Of a stretch of DNA of 35,061 nt, positions 9,123 to 20,268 are shown piece after piece (position 1 is the stretch's first letter; the number at the start of each line of letters is the position of its first letter). The notes beneath the pieces were generated by a model that saw only the letters and a program-made list of their open reading frames with translations, was not told where the DNA came from and did no database searches. The DNA is from Helicobacteraceae bacterium. Lineage in GTDB: Bacteria > Campylobacterota > Campylobacteria > Campylobacterales > Sulfurimonadaceae. Position numbers and translations under genes: made by a program. Where the stretch lies: NCBI GenBank assembly GCA_026988515.1, contig JALSLA010000077.1:1-35061 (forward strand), read 5' to 3'.

Positions 9123-9341
9123 TTAGAGTGCGGTGACGTTTTCGGCTTGCGGCCCTTTTTGACCTTCACCCAGTTCGTAGGTTACCTGTTGTCCCTCTGC
9201 TAAAGAGATCCGCCCCGGTCCGGTACTGTTGACTTGACGGAAATGGACAAAAACATCCTTGCCGCCATCATTTTGCTGGATAAATCCATAACCTTTTTCT
9301 TCGTTGAACCATTTTACCGTACCATTGAGCAATTCTGCCAT
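9123..9341 (-). CDS. cold-shock protein, CspA family
   Basis: [34 protein letters not shown] contains the RNP1/RNP2 cold-shock motifs. Confidence 0.97.
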   Translation of the reverse strand: MAELLNGTVKWFNEEKGYGFIQQNDGGKDVFVHFRQVNSTGPGRISLAEGQQVTYELGEGQKGPQAENVTAL

Positions 9342-9572
9342 GTTGTGTTACCTCATTGTATATATTGAAACTCTCTGTTTGCAAAACAGATGCTTCATTG
9401 TCGAAGATTATAGCGGTTTTTTGTAATAATTGTAGTGCAAACAAGCGTTAAGGTATGATATGAGGGTATAACCGACTCTTTTAGACTTGAGCGTATGTTA
9501 CAATCGCATGACAAGACGGTGTTGCATCGATAAAGTGGCAATACCTAAACTTCATATTTGGCGGTAGTACAG

Positions 9573-10904
9573 ATGAAACATTCCCATTTACAGCAAGTGG
9601 TTGCGTGGATGCAATCCTTTACGCGTATTGGTGCCATTCACAGAGTGTCAAATAATATTATTTCCATTGTTTTTGATCGTCATGAGGTACTCAATTTTAA
9701 TATGCAGCGCTCCAATGCCACCATTTTTACATGTCACAAGGAGATTGAGCGATCGCGAATCTTTCAGGCCCCTTTTGACGTATTGTTGGCAAAACGGTTC
9801 GAGCGCAGTACCATAGAGAGCATTGAGTTGCACAATAATGATAAAATCATTCGTATTAAAGCCTCGCAAAGCGGTTCGTACAAGGCCTCGTCGGCACTGC
9901 TCCAACTGGAGTTTACGGGTAAATATACCAATGCCATTATTCTTGATGAGAAGGGTATTGTCCTTGAAGCATTGCGACATATTGACGAGAGTGTCTCTTC
10001 GCGACGCGTGAAAGTGGGCGAGAAACTTGAAGATCCGCCCCCGCCCCGTTATGTGCCCAAAGCATACCCGCTTGAAGATGTACGCCGTTTTCTTGAAGAG
10101 AATTACCGTAGCGAGCACGCGCGCAAGCTTGCCGTACTCAAGAAGCAAAAGCTAAAAATACTTCGGCAACGTTTGCAGAGACTGCAAAAACATTATGATG
10201 CGTTAGAGAGTGAAGAGACATTACAGCAACAGGCCGAATCGTACCGTCAGATTGGGCATCTTATTGTGGCAAATCTGCACAATATCCGCCCGTTTGATTT
10301 ACATGTAAATTTAAAGCATTATGACGGTTCGACATACCATTTAGCGCTTCCCAAAGCATTTTCGAGTGCCAACGCTATGAAAGAGTATTATTTTAAACTG
10401 GCAAAAAAAACGGTACAGCGTGCTGAAAACTTACACATTGAACGCGAGAATCTTGAAGGAAAAATTACCTATTTAAAACATTTTATGCATACGGTAGAGC
10501 ATGCACAAGAGAGTGCGTCGATTACGGCACTGTTTCCCCAAAAAGTGAATCGGCATAAGCAAGAGCACCGCAATGATATGGTCGAAGTCTTTTTTATTGA
10601 AGGTTATAAAGTACTTTTAGGCAAAAATGAACGGGGCAATATTGCACTGCTTCAGCGTGCCAAAGCACGTGATATCTGGTTGCACCTAAAAGGTCGTCCT
10701 TCAGCACACGTCATTATAGTGACGGACAAACAAAACGTACCGCAGCATGTCATTGAAAGAGCGGCTGCATTGTGTGTTAACTTCTCGGTATTTGAGCGGG
10801 GTGAATATCTTGTCGATTATACTCCCAGACGAGAGGTAAAAATTCAAGAAGGAGCTAATGTTTTGTATTATAATTACAATACAATCTCTGTTAGTAAGAG
10901 TTAG
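9573..10904 (+). CDS. NFACT family RNA-binding protein (RqcH/FbpA-like)
   Basis: N-terminal NFACT-N-like region, coiled coil, C-terminal NFACT-R (ARDIWLHLKGRPSAHVII). Confidence 0.85.
   Translation: MKHSHLQQVVAWMQSFTRIGAIHRVSNNIISIVFDRHEVLNFNMQRSNATIFTCHKEIERSRIFQAPFDVLLAKRFERSTIESIELHNNDKIIRIKASQSGSYKASSALLQLEFTGKYTNAIILDEKGIVLEALRHIDESVSSRRVKVGEKLEDPPPPRYVPKAYPLEDVRRFLEENYRSEHARKLAVLKKQKLKILRQRLQRLQKHYDALESEETLQQQAESYRQIGHLIVANLHNIRPFDLHVNLKHYDGSTYHLALPKAFSSANAMKEYYFKLAKKTVQRAENLHIERENLEGKITYLKHFMHTVEHAQESASITALFPQKVNRHKQEHRNDMVEVFFIEGYKVLLGKNERGNIALLQRAKARDIWLHLKGRPSAHVIIVTDKQNVPQHVIERAAALCVNFSVFERGEYLVDYTPRREVKIQEGANVLYYNYNTISVSKS
10298..10309. repeat. TTTACATGTAAA palindrome copy inside the NFACT gene (encodes LHVN)
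   Basis: Exact 12-mer match. Confidence 0.95.
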
Positions 10905-10946
10905 CTATAATATTTGTGAGACAAATAAACTGGTGAAGGAGTGGTT

Positions 10947-11285
10947 ATGGCAAGTATGGGCCCTATTGGGAATGCAATTTATGTCAATCAGCTTACCGCT
11001 AACGTTGCCAGTGAAAAAAATGCCGTTCAAAACAGGGTAGAATTGCAAAATATGGCAGCGGCAAATGCTTCAAATGCCAAAACCAAAGAGATTGAAGAGG
11101 TGCGACCGACCGAAGAGATTCATAAAATCGATCCCGACCGTGAACATCACAATCAGCGTGCTAAAGAAGAGACGCCTCAAGAAAAAGAGCCTCAGGCGTC
11201 ATCCGAAGAAGAGGAAGGGCGTGAGGCGGACTCCTCTTCGAGCGAGACGGAACCGCTACATCGGCGGCTCGATATCACCGTGTAG
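10947..11285 (+). CDS. hypothetical protein, low complexity charged C-terminus
   Basis: ORF with Shine-Dalgarno-like sequence (aaggagtgg) upstream of ATG; E/S-rich C-terminal half. Confidence 0.65.
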   Translation: MASMGPIGNAIYVNQLTANVASEKNAVQNRVELQNMAAANASNAKTKEIEEVRPTEEIHKIDPDREHHNQRAKEETPQEKEPQASSEEEEGREADSSSSETEPLHRRLDITV

Positions 11286-11867
11286 CTAGCGGGAAATAAT
11301 TTTTGCTTTGAGCTGTCTAAACTCTTCTTCTGATATGATGCCTTGCTCTTTCAGATTGTAAAGTTTGCTGATTTCGTCACTTACCGAGCCGGACGCTTGA
11401 GATGGTTTAGGGGGAATCAGCTTTGTGTTATCTGTGTCAATGCTAAGCTCCGAGCCGCTTAAAAAAGTATTGGACAGCTCCAAAATGGCAATTGATTTTG
11501 GCAGCACTTTCATGGTAAAGTCGCCTCCTTCTTGCGGAAGCATACGAATAAAATATTCGGTCCCGTTTTCCAGATTCAGAGTGACGCGGTGCTCCAGTAT
11601 GCCGTTGGCAATCGCGCGAAATGTTGCCCTGCCTGCTTTCAGATGTACCGGTGCATACTCACCGCCGCGTAAGATATAGGAAATTTTTTCATTATCGACA
11701 TAGAGGCGATACCCAACATCGTTGCTTCCGTGTACTAAAGGACGGTAGAGATAGACCAAGGCACTCTCGTCAGCCACCTTCTCTTTGACAAAGGGCTGTT
11801 TTTGTACACATGAGACGGTGAATAACGCGATGACGAATAGAAGAGAAACGGTAAGGATTATGCGCAT
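11286..11867 (-). CDS. lipoprotein with DUF2846-like domain and C-terminal SHOCT domain
   Basis: Lipobox FTVSC; ALVYLYRP...; C-terminal DEISKLYNLKEQGIISEEEFRQLKAKII (SHOCT). Confidence 0.8.
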   Translation of the reverse strand: MRIILTVSLLFVIALFTVSCVQKQPFVKEKVADESALVYLYRPLVHGSNDVGYRLYVDNEKISYILRGGEYAPVHLKAGRATFRAIANGILEHRVTLNLENGTEYFIRMLPQEGGDFTMKVLPKSIAILELSNTFLSGSELSIDTDNTKLIPPKPSQASGSVSDEISKLYNLKEQGIISEEEFRQLKAKIISR

Positions 11868-11891
11868 TTTCAGGTGCCTCCAAAATAAGAA

Positions 11892-11903
11892 TTTACATGT
11901 AGA
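11892..11903. repeat. near-exact palindrome copy TTTACATGTAgA, intergenic
   Basis: 11/12 match to TTTACATGTAAA. Confidence 0.8.
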
Positions 11904-11987
11904 TTATAGCGAAAGATTCCCGAAGATATTTAGCCCTAATTTTGTTTTTAGTAGTATAATCATAAAAATGAATTGTTTGGGGATTGT

Positions 11988-12734
11988 ATGGCAATAGATA
12001 AAGAGCGTATTGTAACGGGAGTCCTTTTAGTCGGAGGCGTTTACCTTATTGGTGTGATTGACAGCTTCTTCTTAATGTGGCTCTTTTTAGGAGCAGTATA
12101 TATGCTTGCTTTTTATGAGGCAATGAAACTGTTCGGGTTGCGTCACAATGCGCTGTTTTTTTATGCTTTGGCGTTGTGGATTGTAGCGAGTTTCTACCCG
12201 TACGGAGATGACCTGTTTGTGATTGCCGGAGTGATTTTTGCCTCGATTGTCGCGTATACACAGCGTTTGGAATGGGATTATTTTAAACCGTTTCTCTACC
12301 CGACTGCGGGAATGCTCTTTATATTAAGTCTCTACCAGGAGTACAGCATGACGGCAATGTTGTGGTTGTTGGTAGTTGTCGCCGTGACCGATATCGGTGC
12401 TTATGTAGTGGGAAAAAGCATTGGAAAACGTTCTTTTTGCGCCACATCACCTAAAAAAACGCTTGAAGGGGTGATGGGCGGCGTGGTACTGGCCACCATA
12501 GCCGGTACTTATGTCGGCGTCTATCTGGTCGATATTGAAAAAGCGTTCATTGTCTCGTTTTTTGTAGCACTGAGCTCTGTCTTCGGCGATCTGTTTGAAA
12601 GTTATCTCAAACGTCAGGCCGGAGTGAAAGACAGCGGCTCTGTTTTACCGGGTCACGGCGGGGTACTTGATCGTATTGACGGGTATCTCTTCGGCGGTGT
12701 CGTTATGCTGGTATTGCTGCGGGGTATCGTTTGA
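11988..12734 (+). CDS. cdsA: phosphatidate cytidylyltransferase
   Basis: C-terminal CdsA signature KDSGSVLPGHGGVLDRIDG. Confidence 0.96.
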   Translation: MAIDKERIVTGVLLVGGVYLIGVIDSFFLMWLFLGAVYMLAFYEAMKLFGLRHNALFFYALALWIVASFYPYGDDLFVIAGVIFASIVAYTQRLEWDYFKPFLYPTAGMLFILSLYQEYSMTAMLWLLVVVAVTDIGAYVVGKSIGKRSFCATSPKKTLEGVMGGVVLATIAGTYVGVYLVDIEKAFIVSFFVALSSVFGDLFESYLKRQAGVKDSGSVLPGHGGVLDRIDGYLFGGVVMLVLLRGIV

Positions 12735-13801
12735 TCCTTTTAGGTTCAACCGGCTCTATTGGAGTCAATGCGTTGCAGATTGCCGCGCAGTTTCATTTGG
12801 ATGTTGACGTATTGGCTGCAGGGCGTAACATTACGCTGTTGAATCAGCAGATACAACAGCACCGCCCTCGTGTTGTCGTCATTGCCGATGAAGCCGATCG
12901 CCATCGGGTGGCGCACCCGAATATTCTTGTCGGTGAGGCCGGTATGTTAGACGCTATTGAGGGTTCAGATGCGACACAGGTCGTCAATGCTATTGTCGGT
13001 TTTGCCGGTTTAAAACCGACACTCAAGGCCATTGCCTGCAATAAGGCCATTGCATTGGCCAACAAAGAGTCTTTGGTAGCGGGGGGCTCTTTTGTCGATA
13101 CCGCCAATATTCAGCCTATCGATAGCGAACATTTTGGCCTGTGGTATTTGATGCAGCCATCCAAGCCGTTGCGAAAAATGACAATTACCGCCAGTGGCGG
13201 CGCCTTTCGCGATTGGCCGCTAGAGCGTCTTAAAGATGCTTCGCTCGAAGACGCACTGAAGCATCCCAACTGGTCGATGGGGCAAAAAATCACGATTGAC
13301 AGTGCTTCTATGATGAACAAACTCTTTGAGTTGCTTGAAGCACGTTGGCTTTTTGGAGAAGGGGAGTACGATGCCATCATCGAGACCCGTTCGCTTATTC
13401 ATGCGCTCATTGACTTTCAAGACGGCTCCACTACGGCACATATGGCGCATGCTTCCATGCAGCTACCCATTGCCTATGCATTATGTGCTACTGTCGATCA
13501 GACAATTTTACAACCGGTCGATTTGGTTCAGGTCGGATCGTTGGAGTTTCGTGCTATTGCGTGTGACCGCTACCCGATTTGGCAGATTAAAGAGGCTCTG
13601 CTCAAAGAACCTGAACGCGGTGTCATTGTGAATGCCGCCAATGAGGCGGCCATTGAAAAATTTGTCGATAAAAAGATTGGATTTTTAGAGATATCGCATC
13701 AGGTATTGCAGGCGTACGATACCTTTACGACTGCGCCAAAAAATATTGATGAGGTCTTTTTGCTCGACACTGAAGTGCGGAGGTATGTTGCGTTATTATG
13801 A
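12731..13801 (+). CDS. dxr: 1-deoxy-D-xylulose 5-phosphate reductoisomerase
   Basis: ILLGSTGSIGVNAL, ALANKESLVAGG, NHPNWSMGQKITIDSASMMNK-type motif; TTG start overlaps the cdsA stop. Confidence 0.96.
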   Translation: MILLGSTGSIGVNALQIAAQFHLDVDVLAAGRNITLLNQQIQQHRPRVVVIADEADRHRVAHPNILVGEAGMLDAIEGSDATQVVNAIVGFAGLKPTLKAIACNKAIALANKESLVAGGSFVDTANIQPIDSEHFGLWYLMQPSKPLRKMTITASGGAFRDWPLERLKDASLEDALKHPNWSMGQKITIDSASMMNKLFELLEARWLFGEGEYDAIIETRSLIHALIDFQDGSTTAHMAHASMQLPIAYALCATVDQTILQPVDLVQVGSLEFRAIACDRYPIWQIKEALLKEPERGVIVNAANEAAIEKFVDKKIGFLEISHQVLQAYDTFTTAPKNIDEVFLLDTEVRRYVALL

Positions 13802-14337
13802 AAACAAAGGTTCTGATTTTACACGGTTGGCACGGTTCAGAGGCACCGCATTGGCAAGACTGGCTCTATCATCAGTTGCGCGAAGCGGGATACGAGGTAG
13901 CATTTCCTCAGTTTAGCGACAACATGCATCCCAGTAAAGAGGTTTGGCTTCGTGAAGCACAAGCGGCTTACAAAGAGATACAGCCTACTGTTGTGATTGC
14001 CCACTCTATGGGAAATACTCTCTGGTTTCATCTGTGCAATGAAGGCCTTGTGGGCTCTGTGGAACGGTTGCTTTTGGTGGCGCCGCCTCGTGATTTAAGT
14101 GACTATGATGATGTAGCCGAATTTTTTCCTGTTGAAGTTAAAGGATTTTGTGCCGATGAGGTTTTAATGGTGAGCTCAACGGATGATCCGTATATGAGCA
14201 AAGCGGAAGCCGCTGAATTTGCTCGAGCACACAGTATCAAGCAAAAAGTAGTCCAAAACGGCGGTCACATTAACAGTGAAAGTGGTTTTGGCCCTTGGCC
14301 CTGGGTATTGGAGTGGGTAAAAAAGGGTAGCGGATGA
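13798..14337 (+). CDS. alpha/beta hydrolase, RBBP9/YdeN family
   Basis: [18 protein letters not shown] and [12 protein letters not shown] (GHSLG-type nucleophile), C-terminal GGHIN. Confidence 0.9.
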   Translation: MKTKVLILHGWHGSEAPHWQDWLYHQLREAGYEVAFPQFSDNMHPSKEVWLREAQAAYKEIQPTVVIAHSMGNTLWFHLCNEGLVGSVERLLLVAPPRDLSDYDDVAEFFPVEVKGFCADEVLMVSSTDDPYMSKAEAAEFARAHSIKQKVVQNGGHINSESGFGPWPWVLEWVKKGSG

Positions 14338-15311
14338 TACTGAGTATTGAGAGCAGTTGTGATGACAGCTCCATAGCCGTGACCGAGATAGCAACAGGAA
14401 AACTGCTGTATCACAAAAAAATATCGCAAGAGTTGGAACATGCACAATACGGTGGAGTTGTACCGGAACTGGCGTCGCGTCTGCATGTTGAGGCGCTGCC
14501 TAAAATTTTGCAGGAGTGCCGACCCTATTTTCCCTCGTTGAAAGCAGTTGCCGTGACCAATGAACCGGGACTTGGCGTCACGTTGGTAGAGGGGGTGATG
14601 ATGGCAAAAGCGTTGGCTGTTGCGCTTTCGATTCCACTGATTGGCGTCAACCATCTCATAGGGCATATCTATTCGCTTTTTATTGAAAAAGAGGCGCGTT
14701 TGCCATTAACCGTGTTGCTTGTTTCCGGAGGCCATACGCAACTGATGGAAGTTGAGGGTATCGACACTGTAAAAACTGTAGCGCGTACTATGGATGACAG
14801 CTTTGGCGAGAGTTTTGACAAGGTGGCTAAAATGATGCATTTAGGCTACCCCGGCGGTCCTGTTATTGAAACATTGGCAAAAAACGGTGATGCATTTCGT
14901 TATAATTTTACGGTGCCGTTGCACCAATCACCAAAGATTGCTTTTAGCTATTCGGGCTTGAAAAATGCGGTACGGCTTGCCGTTGAAGCGGCCAATGAAA
15001 AGGAGTATGCCGATATTGCGGCATCATTTCAACGTGTGGCAACCGCTCACCTGATACAAAAGCTGAAAAAATATTTTAAAGCGCACCCGCCCCGTTGCTT
15101 TGCTATTGTCGGAGGAGCCAGTGCAAACCGCTATTTGCGCGAACAGGTTCAAGAGATGTTAAAGCCTTTCGGTGCTACACTTCTATTGTCTGAGTTGCGT
15201 TATTGTTCCGATAATGCAGCCATGATAGGGCGCGCTGCTATTGAGATGTATCACAAAAAAGCATGGAGTCGGGTCGAAAATTTACATGTAAATGCACAAT
15301 CAACTCTTTAG
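14334..15311 (+). CDS. tsaD: tRNA N6-adenosine threonylcarbamoyltransferase TsaD
   Basis: [47 protein letters not shown]. Confidence 0.96.
   Translation: MILSIESSCDDSSIAVTEIATGKLLYHKKISQELEHAQYGGVVPELASRLHVEALPKILQECRPYFPSLKAVAVTNEPGLGVTLVEGVMMAKALAVALSIPLIGVNHLIGHIYSLFIEKEARLPLTVLLVSGGHTQLMEVEGIDTVKTVARTMDDSFGESFDKVAKMMHLGYPGGPVIETLAKNGDAFRYNFTVPLHQSPKIAFSYSGLKNAVRLAVEAANEKEYADIAASFQRVATAHLIQKLKKYFKAHPPRCFAIVGGASANRYLREQVQEMLKPFGATLLLSELRYCSDNAAMIGRAAIEMYHKKAWSRVENLHVNAQSTL
15281..15292. repeat. TTTACATGTAAA palindrome copy near the tsaD 3' end (encodes LHVN)
   Basis: Exact 12-mer match. Confidence 0.95.
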
Positions 15312-15412
15312 CTAAGCTTAAGGAAAATCGGGTCTTAATGAATTAAGATAAATATTATCCGATTTAAGTAGAATTTCGACATAAAATTTAAAACAACAAA
15401 AAAGGAGCCAAA

Positions 15413-15916
15413 ATGGCAACGACAAAATTTAAAGGTACAGACGTAGAACTTCTAGGTAATGAGGTTAATGTTGGTGATAAAGCTCCGGAAGTTACTGTAG
15501 TTAACTCAGACGGTCTCGGTGATGTTACCGTGGGCGGTGCTCAAGGTAAAAAACAACTCATTATTGTTGTTCCGTCACTCGATACGGGTGTATGTGCTAC
15601 AGAAACACGTAACTTTAATGCCAAAGCTGCTGATCTTAAAGACGTGATTACTACGATTGTTTCTCTTGACCTTCCGTTTGCTGCAGGACGTTTTTGTTCA
15701 GCTGAAGGTATTAACAATTTGACCGTAACATCGGATTTCCGTAACAAAGATTTTGCGAATGCGTACGGTGTACTTTTAGGCGGTTCAGTACTTGCCGGTG
15801 TGACGTGTCGTGCAATTTTCGTTGTTGATGAAAACGGAACGGTTACGTATAAAGAGATTGTTCCAGAAATTACAGAAGAGCCAAACTACGACGCTGCTTT
15901 AGCTGCTGTTCAGTAG
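15413..15916 (+). CDS. tpx: thiol peroxidase (Tpx, peroxiredoxin)
   Basis: VPSLDTGVCATETRNFN catalytic motif, DLPFAAGRFCSAEGI. Confidence 0.96.
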   Translation: MATTKFKGTDVELLGNEVNVGDKAPEVTVVNSDGLGDVTVGGAQGKKQLIIVVPSLDTGVCATETRNFNAKAADLKDVITTIVSLDLPFAAGRFCSAEGINNLTVTSDFRNKDFANAYGVLLGGSVLAGVTCRAIFVVDENGTVTYKEIVPEITEEPNYDAALAAVQ

Positions 15917-15929
15917 GCACTGCTCTCAT

Positions 15930-15957
15930 AAGAGTCAAACGAAACCGTTTGACTCTT
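15930..15957 (+). terminator. stem-loop terminator downstream of tpx
   Basis: Perfect 12-bp stem AAGAGTCAAACG / CGTTTGACTCTT with AAAC loop, 14 nt after the tpx stop. Confidence 0.8.
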
Positions 15958-16061
15958 TGGTGGTATACCGCTTTATTCTTTCTTAATCCACAACTTTATA
16001 TTAGATTCTCTTAATTTTTCTTTGCTATAGTATGACTCATTTTACGCTCTAGGACTCTTCA

Positions 16062-16823
16062 ATGAAAAACTTGCTTGTATGCGCGATGTTTGTATCGCTA
16101 TCTTCGTTGTCGCTTAATGCTGACCTATTTAGAATTGAAGGTGCTGTCGGTGCATGGAAAGCTGAACCTAGCGGAGACATGAACTATAAAAAAAGTGCGA
16201 CATTCGATTTACAAAAGACGCTGTCGTATGAGAGTGAAAACATTACCTATGCGTGGTTTTTAATAAAGCATCCCGTTCCGATGCTTCCGAATGTACGTTT
16301 GGAATACAACGATTTAGGCTATTCCGGAGTCAGTCAACAGGGGTACACATGGGAAGGGACTACTGTTGGTGTAGGTGCTCAAAGTGCGTTATCGCTAAAA
16401 CAGTACGATGCTATTGTTTACTATAACCTTCTTGATAATACCTTTTGGGCAACTGTGGATGTAGGGTTGGATGCCAAGTTTATCAAAGCATCATTTGATA
16501 TTAACGACCCCGGCGATAATTATACGTACCGTGCAAGCGATAATATCGTACTCCCCATGCTGTACGGACGCGTGCGTGCCGAAGTACCGCTTACGAACAT
16601 TGGAGTAGAAGCGGATATCAAATGGATTGGCTATGGCAGTGCGGATGCTTATGAGATTCGAATGAAAGCAGACTATACCTTTGATGCTTTTATACTTGAG
16701 CCGATGCTGGAAATTGGGTACCGTACCCTAGTGTTGAATATAGACAGCAGTGATTACGATATTGACGGCAGTCTGGATGCAGATTTTTCAGGGTTGTATG
16801 TGGGTGTGGGCATTCGATACTAG
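16062..16823 (+). CDS. outer membrane beta-barrel protein (TIGR04219-like)
   Basis: Signal peptide, alternating beta strands, C-terminal GLYVGVGIRY. Confidence 0.75.
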   Translation: MKNLLVCAMFVSLSSLSLNADLFRIEGAVGAWKAEPSGDMNYKKSATFDLQKTLSYESENITYAWFLIKHPVPMLPNVRLEYNDLGYSGVSQQGYTWEGTTVGVGAQSALSLKQYDAIVYYNLLDNTFWATVDVGLDAKFIKASFDINDPGDNYTYRASDNIVLPMLYGRVRAEVPLTNIGVEADIKWIGYGSADAYEIRMKADYTFDAFILEPMLEIGYRTLVLNIDSSDYDIDGSLDADFSGLYVGVGIRY

Positions 16824-17452
16824 TGTAACGAGATGCGAATAAGACCCCGCTGTTTGAGAAGGCTGTAGCGGTACTTACCGTCTAGCACTATAACAACTCT
16901 ATAGTAAGTGCCGTGATTTCCGTATTTTATTTTAGTGAAAGGTGCTTGCGTGAGCGGTATCATTTTGGTTTTTTCGCTACTGCTACGTTTAAAGTCAATG
17001 ACGATCCGATGCGGATTTACAAGAATAAAATTCCGAATGACAGTATCGTTACTTTGCAGTTCCATCATGTTGTCTTGAATACGATAGCGTATAAAAGGGG
17101 TAATGGGCTTATATGTTGTACGGGCTGTATTGGAGTGTTTGTGCGGTTTGCTTGAACCGCTGTTCCCGTATGATTGGGATATAAAAACAGGAATGTGCCA
17201 ATCGACACGATGATCAAGTGTAATCGATTTGCTCTCTAGCGATCCATCAAGATTTTGGTACTTTAGGGTAACTTTTTTTAAGATACGTGCATTATCGGGC
17301 AGTGTGATTGCAGCACGTTCCAAGGGGGGTCTTTTTGAGACGACATTGGACGATATGGGTAGATCTTTCATCCCTTCGGAAGGAAAAAACGGATTTTCTC
17401 TAGCAGTTAGCAGTGATGTTACAATAAGAAAAGAGAGCAGAATATTTTTCAC
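16820..17452 (-). CDS. AMIN domain-containing secreted protein
   Basis: Signal peptide; HRIVIDFKRSS and FTKIKYGNHGTYYRVVIVLDGKYRYSL resemble AMIN domain repeats. Confidence 0.7.
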   Translation of the reverse strand: MKNILLSFLIVTSLLTARENPFFPSEGMKDLPISSNVVSKRPPLERAAITLPDNARILKKVTLKYQNLDGSLESKSITLDHRVDWHIPVFISQSYGNSGSSKPHKHSNTARTTYKPITPFIRYRIQDNMMELQSNDTVIRNFILVNPHRIVIDFKRSSSEKTKMIPLTQAPFTKIKYGNHGTYYRVVIVLDGKYRYSLLKQRGLIRISLH

Positions 17453-17494
17453 AAAACCACCTGAATTAAAATAACGTCGTATTATTATAGCAAA

Positions 17495-17788
17495 CTATTC
17501 AAGATTCCCATCAGGTTGCAGTCCTTTAAGTTCAAAATACTCTTTTTGCAAGGCGGCGTTCTCCAGTTTGAGCCGATCGGTTTCGTTAATGAGGTAGTCT
17601 TCATACTCCTCAAGTTGAAAAAGAACTTCTAAAGAATTTTCACCAAAGAGCAATACGCCAATGTAGATACCCAAAAAAACAACGAGAACAAGGGCAAGAA
17701 AGAGTTTTGCCCACGAGAGACCAAAATAGCGCTCAGAAACACTTTGACGGTATTCTATCTCTTCATAAAGGTCATTGTTTTCCTGCAT
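17495..17788 (-). CDS. small membrane protein with TM helix and coiled coil (FtsB/DivIC-like)
   Basis: Single TM followed by a heptad-like region NETDRLKLENAALQKEYFELKGLQP. Confidence 0.6.
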   Translation of the reverse strand: MQENNDLYEEIEYRQSVSERYFGLSWAKLFLALVLVVFLGIYIGVLLFGENSLEVLFQLEEYEDYLINETDRLKLENAALQKEYFELKGLQPDGNLE

Positions 17789-17797
17789 TGTTACGGT

Positions 17798-19066
17798 CTA
17801 ACGAAAAAGAGAATGACCCAGATATTCACCGTAAACAACTTCATTTTCAATCTCTAAGAGGCGATTGTATTTAGCGGTGCGTTCACCCCGTGCAGTAGAT
17901 CCGGTTTTAATTTCGCCGCAATTTAGCGCTACGGCAAAGTCAGCAATAAAAGCATCTTCACTTTCACCGGAGCGGTGACTCATGACACAGGTATAGCCGT
18001 TACGTTGTGCCAAACGAACAGTGAGCATGGTCTCACTGACCGAACCGATCTGATTGGGTTTAATTAAAATAGAGTTTGCAATGTTTTTTTCGATTCCTTC
18101 GTTGAGGATGTTGGCATTGGTGACAAACAGGTCATCACCAACCAGTTGTACGCTGTTAGAGAGTTTTTCGGTGAGAATTTTCCAGCCCGCCCAGTCATCT
18201 TCGCTTAAGCCGTCTTCAATAGAGACAATAGGATATTTGGCACACAGATCAACATAGTAATCGACCAGGGCTTCCGCTGAGAGTGTACGATTCTCCGAAT
18301 CGAGACGGTAGCCCCCTTCGGTAACGAGTTCCGATGCGGCAACATCAAGGGCTATGGCTATCTGCTCGCCGGCTTTATAACCCGCGGCTTCAATAGCCTG
18401 CATAATAATTTGAATCGGCTCTTCATTGGAGCTTAAGTCAGGTGCAAACCCTCCTTCATCACCTAATGCGGTATTGTGTTTGGCATTTTTAAGAATTTTT
18501 TTAAGATGGTGATAGACTTCGGCAGAAGCACGCAGTGAAGCGGAAAAATCATCAAACCCTACCGGCATTATCATATATTCTTGAAAATCTACCGAGTTGT
18601 CCGCATGCGAGCCGCCGTTAATAATATTGAGCATCGGCGTTGGAATGACCATGGCGTTGGCTCCCCCCAAATAACGGTATAGCGGCATCCCCAAACTGAT
18701 AGCCGCAACACGTGCTACCGCCATAGAGACGCCCAAGACGGCATTGGCACCCAGTGAGCCGTAATTGTCAGTACCGTCGAGCTCTTTCATGGTTGCATCA
18801 ATGAGTGCCTGATTAAACGGACTTAAACCGATCAGTTCATCGGCAATTTGATTGTTAACGTTTTCAACAGCGTTCAACACCCCTTTCCCCATGTAACGAT
18901 CGCCACCGTCCCGAAGTTCCAAAGCCTCACGTTTTCCGGTGCTGGCACCACTGGGAACAATAGCTGACGCCTCGGTGCCGTCACTCAGTGTGACGGTGGC
19001 TTTTACGGTTGGATTACCGCGAGAATCCATCACTTCGATTGCTGTTACATTGTCTATAAAAATCAT
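17798..19066 (-). CDS. eno: enolase
   Basis: [46 protein letters not shown]. Confidence 0.98.
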   Translation of the reverse strand: MIFIDNVTAIEVMDSRGNPTVKATVTLSDGTEASAIVPSGASTGKREALELRDGGDRYMGKGVLNAVENVNNQIADELIGLSPFNQALIDATMKELDGTDNYGSLGANAVLGVSMAVARVAAISLGMPLYRYLGGANAMVIPTPMLNIINGGSHADNSVDFQEYMIMPVGFDDFSASLRASAEVYHHLKKILKNAKHNTALGDEGGFAPDLSSNEEPIQIIMQAIEAAGYKAGEQIAIALDVAASELVTEGGYRLDSENRTLSAEALVDYYVDLCAKYPIVSIEDGLSEDDWAGWKILTEKLSNSVQLVGDDLFVTNANILNEGIEKNIANSILIKPNQIGSVSETMLTVRLAQRNGYTCVMSHRSGESEDAFIADFAVALNCGEIKTGSTARGERTAKYNRLLEIENEVVYGEYLGHSLFR

Positions 19067-20100
19067 TCATCTACCTCGTTCATTTCAGTTTCGCTCATGG
19101 TCATGACGTTGGACATACCCATTGCAGTTTTTATTTTTTGTTCAATTTCAGCTGCTAATTCGGGTTCATCTTTAAACTTTTGCTTGACGTTTTCACGTCC
19201 TTGCCCAAGTTTAATGTCGTCATAGCTAAACCATGCTCCGCTTTTGTCTATTATATCTAATTTTACACCATAATCAACCAATTCACCCTCTTTTGAGATC
19301 CCTTCTCCGAACATTATGTCAAATTCGGCTTGTCGAAAGGGAGGCGCAACCTTGTTTTTAATGACTTTGGCTTTGACCCGATTGCCGATTTGGCTCTCTC
19401 CTTGTTTGAGTGTTGCAATTTTACGAACATCAATACGGACGGAGGCGTAGAATTTCAGTGCATTGCCTCCGGTTGTTGTTTCGGGAGAACCGTAGCCCAT
19501 CATGCCGATTTTCATACGAATCTGGTTAATGAAGATAATGGTGCAGTTCATTTTATGAAGCACTCCGGTAAGTTTTCGAAGTGCTTTGGACATGAGTCGG
19601 GCCTGTACGCCGACCTGCTGATCGGTCATTTCACCGTCTATTTCAACTTTAGGAGTGAGCGCGGCAACAGAGTCAACGACTATGAGGTCAATGGCACCGC
19701 TACGTGCAATTGTTTCGACAATATCAAGCGCCTGCTCTCCGTAATCGGGCTGAGAAACTAACAGATTTTCAATATCGACGCCCAAGTTTTTGGCATAGAC
19801 GACATCGAGGGCATGTTCCGCATCAATAAACGCGCAAACCCCTCCGTTTTTTTGACATTCTGCTGTCATTTGGAGAGCCAGTGTTGTTTTACCGGAGCTT
19901 TCCGGTCCATAAATTTCAATAACACGCCCCTCGGGAATACCGCCGACTCCCAGTGCCAAATCAAGACCGATCGAACCGGTACTGATCGCCTTGGTGGGCA
20001 CGACTTCTTTATCGCCAAGACGCATTAAGACCCCTTTGCCAAAGGCTTTATCGATCTGTTTCATTGCCAAGTCTAAAGATTTTTGTTTGTTTGCATCCAT
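19063..20100 (-). CDS. recA: recombinase RecA
   Basis: [13 protein letters not shown] Walker [31 protein letters not shown]; stop overlaps the eno start. Confidence 0.98.
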   Translation of the reverse strand: MDANKQKSLDLAMKQIDKAFGKGVLMRLGDKEVVPTKAISTGSIGLDLALGVGGIPEGRVIEIYGPESSGKTTLALQMTAECQKNGGVCAFIDAEHALDVVYAKNLGVDIENLLVSQPDYGEQALDIVETIARSGAIDLIVVDSVAALTPKVEIDGEMTDQQVGVQARLMSKALRKLTGVLHKMNCTIIFINQIRMKIGMMGYGSPETTTGGNALKFYASVRIDVRKIATLKQGESQIGNRVKAKVIKNKVAPPFRQAEFDIMFGEGISKEGELVDYGVKLDIIDKSGAWFSYDDIKLGQGRENVKQKFKDEPELAAEIEQKIKTAMGMSNVMTMSETEMNEVDE

Positions 20101-20268
20101 GTGTAGTGTTCCTCAACAGTTTTATTGTTTCAATTATATATGACAATCTGACATGTTGAATCATAATATTGCAAATTGAAATATTTTTAAAATAAGTCTG
20201 TAATTTTATCCTTTTTGAGTTAAAATCTAATTGATTTTTTGATCATATAACAATAATTAGGATTCCGC

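Noticed and set aside
9375-9389. CTGTTT-GCA-AAACAG upstream of cspA as a regulatory hairpin
   Set aside because: Short stem in AT-rich leader; not distinguishable from chance without comparison.
9726-9740. TTTACATGTCAC, and similar half matches near 25480 and 26758
   Set aside because: Only one arm matches; not counted as palindrome copies.
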